The notes under the pieces are model-generated. The model was not told the DNA's origin, searched no databases, and saw only the letters and a program-made list of their open reading frames with translations. The position numbers were made by a program, and so were the translations under genes. Positions 30,355 to 39,510 of a stretch of DNA of 64,000 nucleotides are shown one piece after another. The stretch spans positions 372,001-436,000 of the forward strand of contig NZ_JAINWL010000001.1 of NCBI RefSeq assembly GCF_021021475.1, written 5' to 3'. Within the stretch, counting starts at the first letter, position 1. Every line of letters starts with the position of its first letter. The stretch comes from Citromicrobium bathyomarinum (GTDB lineage Bacteria; Pseudomonadota; Alphaproteobacteria; Sphingomonadales; Sphingomonadaceae).

Positions 30355-31818
30355 ATGAGCGAGCCTTTCGACCTTCTCGTGATCGGTGGCGGCATCAACG
30401 GCGCCGGTATCGCCCGCGATGCTGCGGGCCGCGGCCTGTCGGTGCTGCTGGTGGAGAAGGACGATCTCGCCGCGCACACCTCCAGCGCCAGCACCAAGCT
30501 GGTCCACGGCGGCCTGCGCTATCTCGAATATTACGAGTTCCGGCTGGTGCGCGAGAGCCTGCAGGAGCGCGAGGTGCTGCTGAGCAACGCGCCGCATATC
30601 ATCTGGCCGATGCGCTTCGTTCTGCCCCACCATTCCGGCCTGCGCCCCGCCTGGCTGCTGCGGCTCGGCCTGTTCCTGTACGACCATATCGGCGGGCGAA
30701 AGCTGCTCCCACCCACCAAGAGCGTGAACCTGCGAGAGCCGCCGCACGCCATGATCCTCAAGCCCTTTCTCAAGCGCGGGTTCGAATATTCGGACTGCTG
30801 GGTCGAGGATTCGCGGCTGGTCGTGCTCAACGCGCTCGATGCGAAGGAACGCGGGGCAGATATCCGCACGCGCACCGAATGCACCGGGCTGGCGCGCGAG
30901 GGCGACCTGTGGCGCGCAACCCTGCACGACGGCGCTAGCGAGACTCAGATCAGCGCGCGGATGGTCGCCAACGCCGCCGGGCCGTGGGTCGATCAGGTGT
31001 TGCAGCGCGCGCTCCACCGCAACACCCCCGCCCACCTGCGACTGGTCAAGGGCAGCCACCTGATCGTGCCCAAGCTGTGGGACGGTGCGCATTGCTACAT
31101 CTTCCAGAACGGCGATGGGCGAATCTGCTTCGCGATCCCCTACGAACAGGACTTCACCCTGCTGGGCACCACGGACGAGGCGTTCGAAGGCGACCCCAAC
31201 GAGGTCGCGATCAGTCAGGACGAGGCCGCCTATATCTGCGCGTCGGTGAACGAATATCTCGCCACACAGGTCCGCCCGGAGGACGCGGTGTCGAGCTATT
31301 CGGGCGTGCGCCCGCTGTACGAGGATGCGGCGGCCAGCGCCTCCGAAGTCACCCGCGACTATGTGTTCGAAGTCGATGATGAAGGCGGCGCGCCGATCCT
31401 GTCGGTCTTCGGCGGCAAGATCACGACCTTCCGCAAGCTCGCCGAACATGCGCTCGAAAAGCTCGCCGTCGGGGGCAAGCCGTGGACGCACGACGCGCGT
31501 CTGCCGGGCGGAGACATGCCGGTGGCGGGCCATGCAAAAGTGGTCGCCGCCTGCGCGTGGTCGGGCCTGCCCGAACATGTCCTCGCGCGGCTCGTGCGTG
31601 CCTACGGCATTCGGATCGCGGATATCATTGGTAGCGAAGCGGCACCGGCGGATCTTGGCGCAGAAATCGCGCCCGGCGTGTTCGAGGCAGAGTTGCGATA
31701 CCTGCGCGATGTCGAGTTCGCCCGTACCGGCGAGGACGTGCTGTGGCGGCGCAGCAAGCTGGGTCTGCATCTGAACGAAGCAGGCCGATCGGCCATCGCC
31801 CGCTGGTTCGACGCCTAG
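30355..31818 (+). CDS. glpD: FAD-dependent glycerol-3-phosphate dehydrogenase
   Basis: Membrane-associated flavoenzyme oxidising glycerol-3-phosphate to dihydroxyacetone phosphate and passing electrons to quinone; 487 residues. FAD site: LLVIGGGINGAGIARDAAG with GLSVLLVEKDD. Substrate-region motifs are SSASTKLVHGGLRYLE and IVPKLWDG; VFGGKITTFRKLAEHAL is near the end of the catalytic domain, followed by the C-terminal helical domain. The start at ATG 30355 (SEPFDLLV) is set where similarity begins. Its TAG stop overlaps the stop of the convergent site-2 protease within CTAG. No glpK or glpF is seen here. It interrupts the infB-truB gene neighbourhood on the opposite strand. Confidence 0.95.
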   Translation: MSEPFDLLVIGGGINGAGIARDAAGRGLSVLLVEKDDLAAHTSSASTKLVHGGLRYLEYYEFRLVRESLQEREVLLSNAPHIIWPMRFVLPHHSGLRPAWLLRLGLFLYDHIGGRKLLPPTKSVNLREPPHAMILKPFLKRGFEYSDCWVEDSRLVVLNALDAKERGADIRTRTECTGLAREGDLWRATLHDGASETQISARMVANAAGPWVDQVLQRALHRNTPAHLRLVKGSHLIVPKLWDGAHCYIFQNGDGRICFAIPYEQDFTLLGTTDEAFEGDPNEVAISQDEAAYICASVNEYLATQVRPEDAVSSYSGVRPLYEDAAASASEVTRDYVFEVDDEGGAPILSVFGGKITTFRKLAEHALEKLAVGGKPWTHDARLPGGDMPVAGHAKVVAACAWSGLPEHVLARLVRAYGIRIADIIGSEAAPADLGAEIAPGVFEAELRYLRDVEFARTGEDVLWRRSKLGLHLNEAGRSAIARWFDA

Positions 31819-32543
31819 GCGGGGGTCTGCCCCGCAATCCAATCGGCAAGGCGCAGGAATTGCTCCAGCATCCATTCGACCGGCGGGCCGATGGTGTTGG
31901 AAATTATGCCGGTATCGGGAAACACCCACACCACCGCGATCAGCACCACGAACAGGATCATCCCGACCTGCTGCAGCTTGTTCCAGTACACCGCCCAGCT
32001 GCGCGGCAGCAGGCCTTCCACAATGTGCGACCCGTCGAAAGGCGGGATCGGCAGCAGGTTGAAGAAGGCGAGGAACACGTTGATCAGGATGAAGAAGAAC
32101 AGCGCACTGGGGATCAGCGCGATTGCCCCGTCCGCTCCGGTAACCTGCGGCAGGCCGGTATCGCTCGACGCGAGCATCGCGCCGTCGGGCGCGCTCAGGC
32201 CGAACAGCACCGCGCCGATCAGCGCGAGCAGCAGGTTGGTCAGCGGCCCTGCGGCGGCGACCAGCATCATCCCGTAGCGCGGATTGTTCAACCGACCACG
32301 CACCACCGGCACCGGCTTGGCCCAGCCGAAGATCGGCCCGCCGACCAGCGCGAGAAAGCCCGGCACCAGCAGCGTGCCGACAGGGTCGACATGCCTGATC
32401 GGATTGAGCGTCAGCCGCCCGCGATCATAGGCAGTGGTATCGCCCAGCAGCATCGCGACCCAGCCATGCGCCACCTCGTGGCAGACGATCGCGACGATCA
32501 GCGCAGGGATCAGCAGCGCGGCAAATGTGAGGGTGTCGGTCAT
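31815..32543 (-). CDS. Site-2 protease family (M50) membrane protein
   Basis: Intramembrane zinc metalloprotease-like protein of 242 residues with about five to six transmembrane segments. The zinc motif HEVAH is at residues 22-26 and the distal ligand motif is NLLPIPPFDG. It lacks PDZ domains, so it is the minimal bacterial type rather than RseP. Substrate unknown. It follows tdk by six bases, so the two are probably co-transcribed, and it shares overlapping stops with glpD. Confidence 0.92.
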   Translation of the reverse strand: MTDTLTFAALLIPALIVAIVCHEVAHGWVAMLLGDTTAYDRGRLTLNPIRHVDPVGTLLVPGFLALVGGPIFGWAKPVPVVRGRLNNPRYGMMLVAAAGPLTNLLLALIGAVLFGLSAPDGAMLASSDTGLPQVTGADGAIALIPSALFFFILINVFLAFFNLLPIPPFDGSHIVEGLLPRSWAVYWNKLQQVGMILFVVLIAVVWVFPDTGIISNTIGPPVEWMLEQFLRLADWIAGQTPA

Positions 32544-32549
32544 GCCCGC

Positions 32550-33149
32550 CTATGTGGGGTCGGCGGGGGCGGAAACGAAGTGCATCCGGCACACCGCAAC
32601 ATAGCGCTCGTTCCCGCCGATCTCGGTCTGCGCGCCGTGCGTCACCGGCTCGCCGGCATCATCCACCCGCTGGTTCATCGTCGCCTTGCGTCCGCAGTGG
32701 CACACCGCCTTCATCTCGACGAGCTTGTCGGCAATGCCCAGCAGCGCTGCCGAGCCGGACCATAGCTGGCCCTGAAAATCGGTCCTCAGGCCGTAGCAGA
32801 TCACCGGGATATCGTGCCGGTCGGTCAGCCGGGCCAGCTGCCACACCTGATCGCGGGTCAGAAACTGCGCCTCGTCCACCAGCACGCAGGCGAGCTTGGG
32901 ATCGGCCGGACCGCGCCCCGCAGCCTCCTCGCGCACGCGCGCGGCGACATCGGTTTCGGGGGTGAAGCGGTGCGCATCGCTGGTCAGGCCGATCCGGCTG
33001 TTGATCGCGCCGAACGCCGGGCGATTATCGACCGCGGCGGTCCACAGCGAGACGTCCATGCCCCGCTCGCGATAGTTGAACGCGGTCTGCAGCAGCAGCG
33101 CGCTCTTCCCCGCATTCATGCTGGCGTAGTAGAAATAGAGCTTGGCCAT
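32550..33149 (-). CDS. tdk: Thymidine kinase (type II)
   Basis: Phosphorylates thymidine to dTMP in nucleoside salvage. 199 residues. The P-loop is ASMNAGKSALLLQ, the Walker B/lasso region is LVDEAQFLTRDQVWQL, and the structural zinc site is formed by CHCGRKATMN and CRMH. It lies 23 bases after rbfA and six before the M50 gene on the same strand. Its presence inside the infB-rbfA-truB neighbourhood is not typical. Confidence 0.96.
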   Translation of the reverse strand: MAKLYFYYASMNAGKSALLLQTAFNYRERGMDVSLWTAAVDNRPAFGAINSRIGLTSDAHRFTPETDVAARVREEAAGRGPADPKLACVLVDEAQFLTRDQVWQLARLTDRHDIPVICYGLRTDFQGQLWSGSAALLGIADKLVEMKAVCHCGRKATMNQRVDDAGEPVTHGAQTEIGGNERYVAVCRMHFVSAPADPT

Positions 33150-33172
33150 CGGCGGTGTCGCAGCGGGGCCGC

Positions 33173-33586
33173 CTATTCTTCCCCGTCGCCCGGATCGTCG
33201 TCCAGATCGCGCGCGACCTTGGGGTCGCTCAGCAGGCGTTCGATACGGTCCGCCTCGTCGAAACTCTCGTCCGGGCGGAACTGCAGCTTGGGCGCGAATT
33301 TCAGGCCGAGGCGCTTGGCCACTTCGCGCTGGAAGAACGCGGTATTGGTGCGCAGCGCCTTGACCACGACATCCTCATCCTCGCCCAGCAGCGGCTTTAC
33401 GTAGACGCTGGCGTGCTTGAGGTCGGGCGTCATCTTCACTTCGGTGACGCTGACCGAGTGCGCGCTCAGCGTCTCGTCGTGCACCTCGCCCCGAGTGAGC
33501 AGTTCGGACAGGATGTGCCGCACCCGCTCGCCCACCTTGAGAACGCGGACCGATTGCTGTTCGGCGGAAAATTGCTGTTTTGCCAT
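33173..33586 (-). CDS. rbfA: 30S ribosome-binding factor RbfA
   Basis: Late-stage 30S assembly factor with a KH-like fold; 137 residues. Pattern: [40 protein letters not shown] and [25 protein letters not shown]. The start is set at ATG 33586 (MAKQQFS), where similarity begins; its ribosome binding site is weak. It normally sits directly after infB, but here the broken thioesterase and a small membrane-protein gene lie between. Confidence 0.94.
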   Translation of the reverse strand: MAKQQFSAEQQSVRVLKVGERVRHILSELLTRGEVHDETLSAHSVSVTEVKMTPDLKHASVYVKPLLGEDEDVVVKALRTNTAFFQREVAKRLGLKFAPKLQFRPDESFDEADRIERLLSDPKVARDLDDDPGDGEE

Positions 33587-33635
33587 TATGCCGCACGACA
33601 TAGGCATGCGGGGGCGCGCGCTCAATCCCCCGGCG

Positions 33636-34046
33636 CTAGTCGCGCCCTGGCACGTGTGTAGGAATCGCGGTGGAGGTGGCGCGGGCGAGCAGTCGGCCCT
33701 CGGAATCGAACAGCTCGCCTTCGAGGAAAGCGACCTTGCGCCCCGCCTTCACCACGCGTCCCTTGGCGGTGATCCGCTCGAGCGGGACCATACCCACGAA
33801 GCTGATGTTCATATCGAGATTGAGCGGCAGTGCGGCATTGTCGCTATGCGCAAGCAGCGCGGCACCCATCACCTCGTCTAGGAAGCCCGCGATCAGGCCG
33901 CCCTGCACCGCTCCGCGTGGCGAGGCGAAGCTGGGTGGCGGATCCTAGGTGAAGGTCACTTCGCCCTTCTCGGCATCCCATGACTGGAACTGCGACCCCA
34001 TGAGCTCTGCCGACGGCGAGCGCCGGGTCTTGAAGAGTTCGGTCAC
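33636..34046 (-). pseudogene. PaaI-type hotdog thioesterase split by in-frame TAG
   Basis: From GTG 34046 the frame reads VTELFKTRRSP..., SWDAEKGEVTFT, then TAG at 33945-33947, then DPPPSFASPRGAVQGGLIAGFLDE and the rest of a PaaI/YdiI-type thioesterase ending at 33636. Both halves match the family in one frame, so a single nonsense change splits it. The GTG start overlaps the stop of the 51-aa membrane-protein gene (GTGA), supporting the start. A restart at GTG 33908 would drop the first strand and central-helix lead-in. It could be a pseudogene, readthrough or an assembly error. Confidence 0.75.
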
Positions 34047-34198
34047 CGATCGCGGTCTTTCTCGGACAGGCGATCGAGAATCCTGGACAGAAGCAGAGAT
34101 TGGCGACGCTGCTCCTTCACCATCGAAACGATTCCCCAGATAAGGATCAGCGCGAAGACGATGGATATCATCCCGCTTACGAATGCTGCGAATGGCAT
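34043..34198 (-). CDS. 51-residue single-pass membrane protein
   Basis: Not similar to a family I recognise. From ATG 34198, with an excellent ribosome binding site (CAGGAGCAGG), the frame encodes a hydrophobic segment (MISIVFALILIWGIVSMV, residues about 10-27) followed by a basic, charged tail (KEQRRQSLLLSRILDRL, SEKDRDR). Topology is likely N-out/C-in by the positive-inside rule. Its TGA overlaps the GTG start of the thioesterase frame by four bases, indicating translational coupling. It lies between infB and rbfA. Confidence 0.7.
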   Translation of the reverse strand: MPFAAFVSGMISIVFALILIWGIVSMVKEQRRQSLLLSRILDRLSEKDRDR

Positions 34199-34517
34199 GA
34201 CCTGCTCCTGACGTCCCTAACCCTTCGATCGAGACTAACGACTGGGACGAGGGGCTACAACGTCTGCCCGGGCTTCTTTGCGCGCTTGCTCCGGAGCCGC
34301 CAGGCCATCAGCTGAGCCGAGCATGAGCGGTCATGAAGAGTTCGCACATGGTAACGCCGAAGCTAGGGGGAGAGCGAAGCCTATAACGACGATGGGGAGG
34401 CAACCATGCGTTACGCCGCTATCGACGTAACGCCAGTTGCGCCCCCACCAGGTCTTCTTCTTTTCACGCTCTTCGGAGTTGCGCTTTCGAACTCGGATCT
34501 TCGGCGTACCTCGTTCC
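34199..34517 (-). other. Intergenic region after infB, 319 bp
   Basis: No convincing gene. An eight-base-pair hairpin (GCGTTACG 34408-34415 with CGTAACGC 34426-34433), 85 bases past the infB stop, may end or stabilise the infB transcript, though it has no U-run. The remainder presumably holds the promoter for the 51-residue gene and the downstream thioesterase. A short frame continuing from infB (34331 onward) has no family resemblance and is not called. Confidence 0.5.
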
Positions 34518-37097
34518 TTACAGCGTCCGTTCACGCTCCTCGACTTCGAAGACTTCGAGCTGGTCGCCCGGCTTGATGTCGTTCGTGTCTTCCAGCACCA
34601 CGCCGCATTCGAGGCCTGCGCGGACTTCGTCGACGTCGTCCTTGAAGCGCCGCAGCGAGGCGATGGTGGTCGACGAGACGATGACATCGTCGCGGGTGAG
34701 GCGGGCGTGGAGACCCTTGCGGATAACGCCTTCCTCGACCAGCAGACCGGCCGCCTTGTCCTTCTTGCCGGACTTGAAGACTTCCTTGACCGCTGCGCGA
34801 CCGACGACGTGTTCGATCCGCTCCGGACCCAGCTCGCCCGCCATCTCCTTCGCGATCTCTTCGGTCAGGTGGTAGATGACGTCGTAATACATCATCCGCA
34901 CGCCTTCGCGTTCGATCTGCTGGCGCGCCTTGGCGTTGGGACGCACGTTGAAGCCGATGATCGGCGCATTGCCGGCAGCCGCCAGCGTCACGTCGTTTTC
35001 GGTAATCGCGCCCACGCCCGAGTGCAGGATGCGCACCTTGATGTCGTCGTTGGACAGGTTGGTGAGCGCGGTCTTGATCGCCTCGACCGAGCCCTGCACG
35101 TCCGCACGGACCAGCAGCGGGAACTCGATCGCCTTGTTGGCAAGCCCGGCGAACATCGCGTCGAAATTGGTCGGCGCCAGCGCGGTGCGCTGCTCGTTCG
35201 CCTTGTCCTGACGATATTCGGCGACTTCGCGCGCACGCTGCTCGTTCTCGACCACGGTCAGCTGGTCGCCGGCATTCGGCACCCCGCCGAGGCCGAGGAC
35301 TTCGACCGGCATCGAAGGCCCGGCTTCCTTGATCTGCTTGCCCTGATCATCGATGATCGCACGGACGCGCCCGCTCATCGTACCGGCAACCAGCGCGTCG
35401 CCCTTCTTGAGCGTACCGCGCGTGACCAGAACCGAGGCGACCGGGCCACGGCCCTTGTCCAGCTGCGCCTCGATCACGGTGGCTTCGGCCATGCGATCGG
35501 GGTTGGCCTTGAGCTCCATCAGCTCGGCCTGCAGCGCGATCTTTTCGAGCAGTTCGTCGAGCCCGGTGCCCTTGAGCGCGGAAATCTCCACGTCCTGCAC
35601 GTCGCCCGACATCGCTTCGACTATGACTTCCTGTTCCAGCAGGCGCTCGCGCACCTTCTGGGGGTTGGCGTCTTCCTTATCCATCTTGTTGATGGCGACG
35701 ATGATCGGCGTCCCGGCAGCCTTGGCGTGGCTGATCGCCTCGACCGTCTGCGGCATGATGCCGTCGTCGGCGGCGACCACCAGCACCACGATATCGGTGA
35801 CGTTGGCACCGCGTGCACGCATCTCCGTAAAGGCGGCGTGGCCAGGCGTGTCGAGGAAGGTGATCTTGTCGCCGTTCTTCGTCTTCACCTGGTAGCTGCC
35901 GATATGCTGGGTGATGCCACCGGCTTCGCCGCGGGTCACATTGGTGCCGCGCAGCGCATCGAGCAGGCTGGTCTTGCCGTGATCGACATGGCCCATGATC
36001 GTGACCACGGGCGGACGCGGCTTCAGGCTTTCTTCCGGATCGACATCCTCTTCGGCCTTGATGTCGATATCGGCATCGGAGACCTTCTGGATGTTGTGGC
36101 CGAACTGCTCGACCAGCAGTTCCGCAGTGTCCTGGTCGATCGTCTGGTTGACGGTGACCGCCATGCCCAGGCTGAACAGTTCCTTCACCAGATCCGCGCC
36201 CTTTTCGGCCATGCGGTTGGCGAGTTCCTGCACGGTGATCGCCTCGGGGACGACCACGTCGCGGACCTGCTTCTCGCGCGGCTTGGACGAGCCGCCGCCC
36301 TGTATCCGGCGTTCCTTCTCACGCGCACGCTTGAGCGCCGCGAGGCTGCGGGCGCGGCGGCCCTCGTCCTCGTTGAGCGCCTTGGTGACGGACAGCTTGC
36401 CGGAACGGCGCTTGTCGGGCCGCTCTGCCGCGCGAGCGGGTTTGTCTTCCTTCTTGGCCTTTTTCTCGGGCTTCTTGGGCTCGGGCCGCTGCACGGGAGT
36501 AAACTTGCGCGCTGCGGGCACCGCCTTGCCGGTGGACGCGGGCTTGGCGGCCTCTTCGGGCTGCGCAGCTTCCGGCTCGACCTCGGCTGCGGGGGCCTTG
36601 GGCGGAGCCTTGGCTTCTTCCTCGGCCCGCTTGGCAGCTTCTTCTTCTGCCTTGCGGTTTTCCTCGGCGCGCTTCTTCTCGTCCTCGGCGGCCTGGCGGG
36701 CCTTCTGGTCGTCACGCTTGCGCGCCTCTTCAGCCATCCGCAGGCGATCTTCCTCGGCCTCACGCTGGAGCCGGGCGACGCGTTCCTGCGGAGTTTCGTC
36801 GGCAGGCGCTGCCTTCTTGGGCGCAGGCTTCTTCGCCGCGGGCTTGGGAGCGGGCGCAGGCGCAGGCGCGGGGGCCGGAGCAGGCGCGGGCGCTGCCTCA
36901 GGCGCTTTCGCTTCTTCGGCGGACGACGGAGCCGGTGCGGCCTCGCCGGGCTTGAGGATCTTGCGACGACGCTTCACCTCGACCGCGACCTTGTTGGTGC
37001 GTCCGTGGCTGAAGGTCTGCTTGACCTCGCCCGATTCCACGCTCCGCTTGAGGCCAAGCGGTTTGCGGGTCCGGGTGTTGTTTTCGTCGTCGCTCAT
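34518..37097 (-). CDS. infB: Translation initiation factor IF-2
   Basis: GTPase that places initiator tRNA on the 30S subunit. 859 residues. A long charged Ala/Pro/Lys/Glu-rich N-terminal region (about residues 50-250) is followed by an IF2_N segment, then the G domain with GHVDHGKTSLLDALR, DTPGHAAFTEMRARG and NKMDKEDANP, and C-terminal domains with VRVLHSG-like and EVFEVEERERTL elements. Start ATG 37097 lies 51 bases after the YlxR-type gene. Part of rimP-nusA-ylxR-infB. Confidence 0.97.
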   Translation of the reverse strand: MSDDENNTRTRKPLGLKRSVESGEVKQTFSHGRTNKVAVEVKRRRKILKPGEAAPAPSSAEEAKAPEAAPAPAPAPAPAPAPAPKPAAKKPAPKKAAPADETPQERVARLQREAEEDRLRMAEEARKRDDQKARQAAEDEKKRAEENRKAEEEAAKRAEEEAKAPPKAPAAEVEPEAAQPEEAAKPASTGKAVPAARKFTPVQRPEPKKPEKKAKKEDKPARAAERPDKRRSGKLSVTKALNEDEGRRARSLAALKRAREKERRIQGGGSSKPREKQVRDVVVPEAITVQELANRMAEKGADLVKELFSLGMAVTVNQTIDQDTAELLVEQFGHNIQKVSDADIDIKAEEDVDPEESLKPRPPVVTIMGHVDHGKTSLLDALRGTNVTRGEAGGITQHIGSYQVKTKNGDKITFLDTPGHAAFTEMRARGANVTDIVVLVVAADDGIMPQTVEAISHAKAAGTPIIVAINKMDKEDANPQKVRERLLEQEVIVEAMSGDVQDVEISALKGTGLDELLEKIALQAELMELKANPDRMAEATVIEAQLDKGRGPVASVLVTRGTLKKGDALVAGTMSGRVRAIIDDQGKQIKEAGPSMPVEVLGLGGVPNAGDQLTVVENEQRAREVAEYRQDKANEQRTALAPTNFDAMFAGLANKAIEFPLLVRADVQGSVEAIKTALTNLSNDDIKVRILHSGVGAITENDVTLAAAGNAPIIGFNVRPNAKARQQIEREGVRMMYYDVIYHLTEEIAKEMAGELGPERIEHVVGRAAVKEVFKSGKKDKAAGLLVEEGVIRKGLHARLTRDDVIVSSTTIASLRRFKDDVDEVRAGLECGVVLEDTNDIKPGDQLEVFEVEERERTL

Positions 37098-37148
37098 AAA
37101 ACTCGTTTCTTCCTTCAGTCACATCGTCGCGAAAAGAGAGGCCCCCGT

Positions 37149-37856
37149 CTAGGTGGCCCCGTCCCCGCTCACGTCTTCGCGGGCACCCGCAGACGCATTC
37201 CTATAATGCAGCAGGCGCGTCAGGGCCTGATCGACCCGCTTTGCCGCCTCTTCGTCGGCGAGCGCCAGATGGACGACATTGTCGCGGCCCAATGCCACAG
37301 ACAGCGCCGCACGGTCCAGTGGCAAGCGCGTACCGCCCTCGCCCGAACCTTCGCGATCCATCCCCACACGCCATGCCTGGTCCAGCTTGGCGGTACCGCC
37401 ATCGCTCGCATCGCTGGCGTGATAGAGCGCACTCAGCACTCCGCCGCGCGCATGCTCGGCAATCCGTTCGGACCCCAAGATAAGGTGTCCGCTGCGCATT
37501 TCGAGCCCCAGCCGGTCGGTCAGGGTGCGTAGCAACCCCGCATCGATCTGCGCGGGCAGATCGTCGGGCACGCGGGGAGGCGCGGATTTGAACGCGCGGG
37601 CCAGCGCTCCCTTGAGCTTGCCCTTCTCCATCGCGGTTTCAAGCGCGTCGCGCGAAACGCCCAGCCATGCGCCGCGACCCGGCGCACGCGCGCGCGGATC
37701 GGGCAGCACGTCACCATCGGGTGAGATCGCGAGACGAATCAGTTCGTCCCGCTCGCCGTGGCGTCCGGTCAGGATGCACTTGCGCTCCGGCGATTTCCCG
37801 CCGGGGCGCGTGCGCTCAGTTGTCGGCGTCAGCGACTCATTGTTCGGAGTCCGCAT
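37149..37856 (-). CDS. ylxR: YlxR-family (DUF448) nucleic-acid-binding protein
   Basis: Conserved nusA-infB operon protein. The N-terminal DUF448 domain (SPERKCILTGRHGERDELIRLA, then PGRGAWLGVSRDALE) is thought to bind RNA. The C-terminal half (LGLEMRSGHLILGSERIAEHA...) resembles an L7Ae-like module, as is common in the long alphaproteobacterial forms, followed by a variable tail. 235 residues from ATG 37856, a start that overlaps the nusA end by 20 bases. The frame extending further upstream is not supported. Confidence 0.9.
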   Translation of the reverse strand: MRTPNNESLTPTTERTRPGGKSPERKCILTGRHGERDELIRLAISPDGDVLPDPRARAPGRGAWLGVSRDALETAMEKGKLKGALARAFKSAPPRVPDDLPAQIDAGLLRTLTDRLGLEMRSGHLILGSERIAEHARGGVLSALYHASDASDGGTAKLDQAWRVGMDREGSGEGGTRLPLDRAALSVALGRDNVVHLALADEEAAKRVDQALTRLLHYRNASAGAREDVSGDGAT

Positions 37857-39510
37857 CGGCGGCCTCCTGGTCTGCACCCTCGGATGCGGTTGCGGGCTTG
37901 GCCGGTTCTTCATCTTCGAACCAGTGCGCGCGGGCAGCCATGATGATCTCGTTGCCCTGCTCTTCGGTCAGGCCGTATTCGCCCAGCACGCCGCCCTTGT
38001 CCTGCTCGCGCTGCGGACGGTCGCGCCGCATCGGCGGGCCATCGGCGTTCGCATTGTTGCGGCGACGCGGAGCTTCGCGTTTCTTGGCGATCAGCTCGTC
38101 GGTGGCGAGATCGGCCACATCGTCGAGCGTCTTGAGCCCGGCCTTGCCCAGCGTGACCAGCATCGCCTCCGACAGGTGCGGCAGGTCGGCCAGCGCGTCC
38201 TCGACGCCCAGTTCGCGGCGCGCCTCGCGGTGCGCGGCCTCCTGCCGTTCGAGCGCTTCGGTCGCGCGGCTCTGGAGTTCCTCGGCCAGCTCTTCATCGA
38301 AGCCTTCGATCATCGCAAGTTCGTCCAGCTGGACGTAAGCGACTTCTTCCAGCTCGGCGAAGCCTTCGGCGACGAGCAGCTGCGACAGCGTTTCGTCGAC
38401 GTCCAGCTCTTCCTCGAACATCTTGGAGCGAGCAGCAAATTCCTTGCTCTGCTTTTCCGAGGCTTCTTCCTCGGTCATGATGTCGATCTGGTTGCCGGTC
38501 AGCTGGCTGGCGAGGCGCACGTTCTGGCCACGGCGACCGATCGCCAGCGAAAGCTGGTCGTCGGGCACCACGACTTCGATGCGGCTCTCGTCCTCATCCA
38601 GCACAACGCGGCTGACAGTGGCAGGCTGGAGCGCGTTGACGATGAAGGTCGCCTCTTCCTCGCTCCAGGGAATGATGTCGATCTTTTCGCCCTGCAGTTC
38701 CTGCACGACGGCCTGCACGCGGCTGCCCTTCATGCCGACGCAGGCGCCGACCGGGTCGATGCTGGAGTCGTGCGAGATCACGCCGATCTTGGCGCGGCTG
38801 CCCGGATCGCGGGCGGCGGCCTTGATCTCGATGATGCCGTCGTAGATTTCGGGCACTTCCTGCGCGAACAGCTTCTTCATGAAGTCGGGATGCGCGCGGG
38901 TCAGGAAGATCTGCGGACCGCGGTTGTTGCGCTCCACCTTGCTGATCAGCGCGCGGACACGTTCGCCGACACGGGCGGCTTCGCGCGGGATCTGCTGGTC
39001 GCGGCGGATCACGCCTTCGGCACGGCCGAGGTTGACGATCACGTGGCCGAATTCGACCGACTTGATGACGCCGGTGATGATCTCGCCCGCGCGATCCTTG
39101 AATTCGTCGTACTGACGCTCACGCTCGGCATCGCGGACCTTCTGGAAGATCACCTGCTTGGCGCTCTGCGCGTCGATGCGTCCCAGATCGACCGGGGGCA
39201 GCGGGTCGACGATGAAGTCGCCCACGGCGGCGCCGTCCTGCAGCTTCTGCGCCTGCTTCAGGTCGACCTGCTTGAAATAGTCTTCGACCTCTTCGACCAC
39301 TTCGACGACGCGCCACAGGCGCAGGTCGCCGGTCTGCGGGTCGAGCTTGGCGCGAATGTCGTTTTCCGCACCATAGCGGTTACGGGCCGATTTCTGGATC
39401 GCCTCTTCCATCGCTTCGATGACGATCGACTTGTCGATCATCTTTTCCGAAGCGACCGAGTTGGCGATCGCGAGGAGCTCCGCGCGGTTGGCGGAAATGG
39501 CAGTGGCCAT
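37837..39510 (-). CDS. nusA: Transcription termination/antitermination factor NusA
   Basis: RNA polymerase-bound elongation factor. 557 residues: N-terminal polymerase-binding domain (SVASEKMIDKSIVIEAMEEA), S1 domain (EIITGVIKSVEFGHVIVNLG), two KH domains (DPVGACVGMKGSRVQAVVQE; LSLAIGRRGQNVRLASQL) and C-terminal acidic repeats with a helix-hairpin-helix-like region, ending in a Glu/Asp-rich tail. The start overlaps the rimP stop by one base (TGATG), a coupled arrangement, and the end overlaps the ylxR start. Confidence 0.97.
   Translation of the reverse strand: MATAISANRAELLAIANSVASEKMIDKSIVIEAMEEAIQKSARNRYGAENDIRAKLDPQTGDLRLWRVVEVVEEVEDYFKQVDLKQAQKLQDGAAVGDFIVDPLPPVDLGRIDAQSAKQVIFQKVRDAERERQYDEFKDRAGEIITGVIKSVEFGHVIVNLGRAEGVIRRDQQIPREAARVGERVRALISKVERNNRGPQIFLTRAHPDFMKKLFAQEVPEIYDGIIEIKAAARDPGSRAKIGVISHDSSIDPVGACVGMKGSRVQAVVQELQGEKIDIIPWSEEEATFIVNALQPATVSRVVLDEDESRIEVVVPDDQLSLAIGRRGQNVRLASQLTGNQIDIMTEEEASEKQSKEFAARSKMFEEELDVDETLSQLLVAEGFAELEEVAYVQLDELAMIEGFDEELAEELQSRATEALERQEAAHREARRELGVEDALADLPHLSEAMLVTLGKAGLKTLDDVADLATDELIAKKREAPRRRNNANADGPPMRRDRPQREQDKGGVLGEYGLTEEQGNEIIMAARAHWFEDEEPAKPATASEGADQEAADADSEQ

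Noticed and set aside
34331-34517. Small frame continuing past the infB stop (WWGRNWRYVDSG... region)
   Set aside because: No separate ribosome binding site with proper spacing, and no family resemblance; more likely infB 3' untranslated region with a hairpin.
34437-37532. A 1031-codon open frame on the + strand opposite infB
   Set aside because: It mirrors the Ala/Lys/Glu-rich IF-2 sequence, has no family motif, and infB is certain. High GC keeps antisense frames open.
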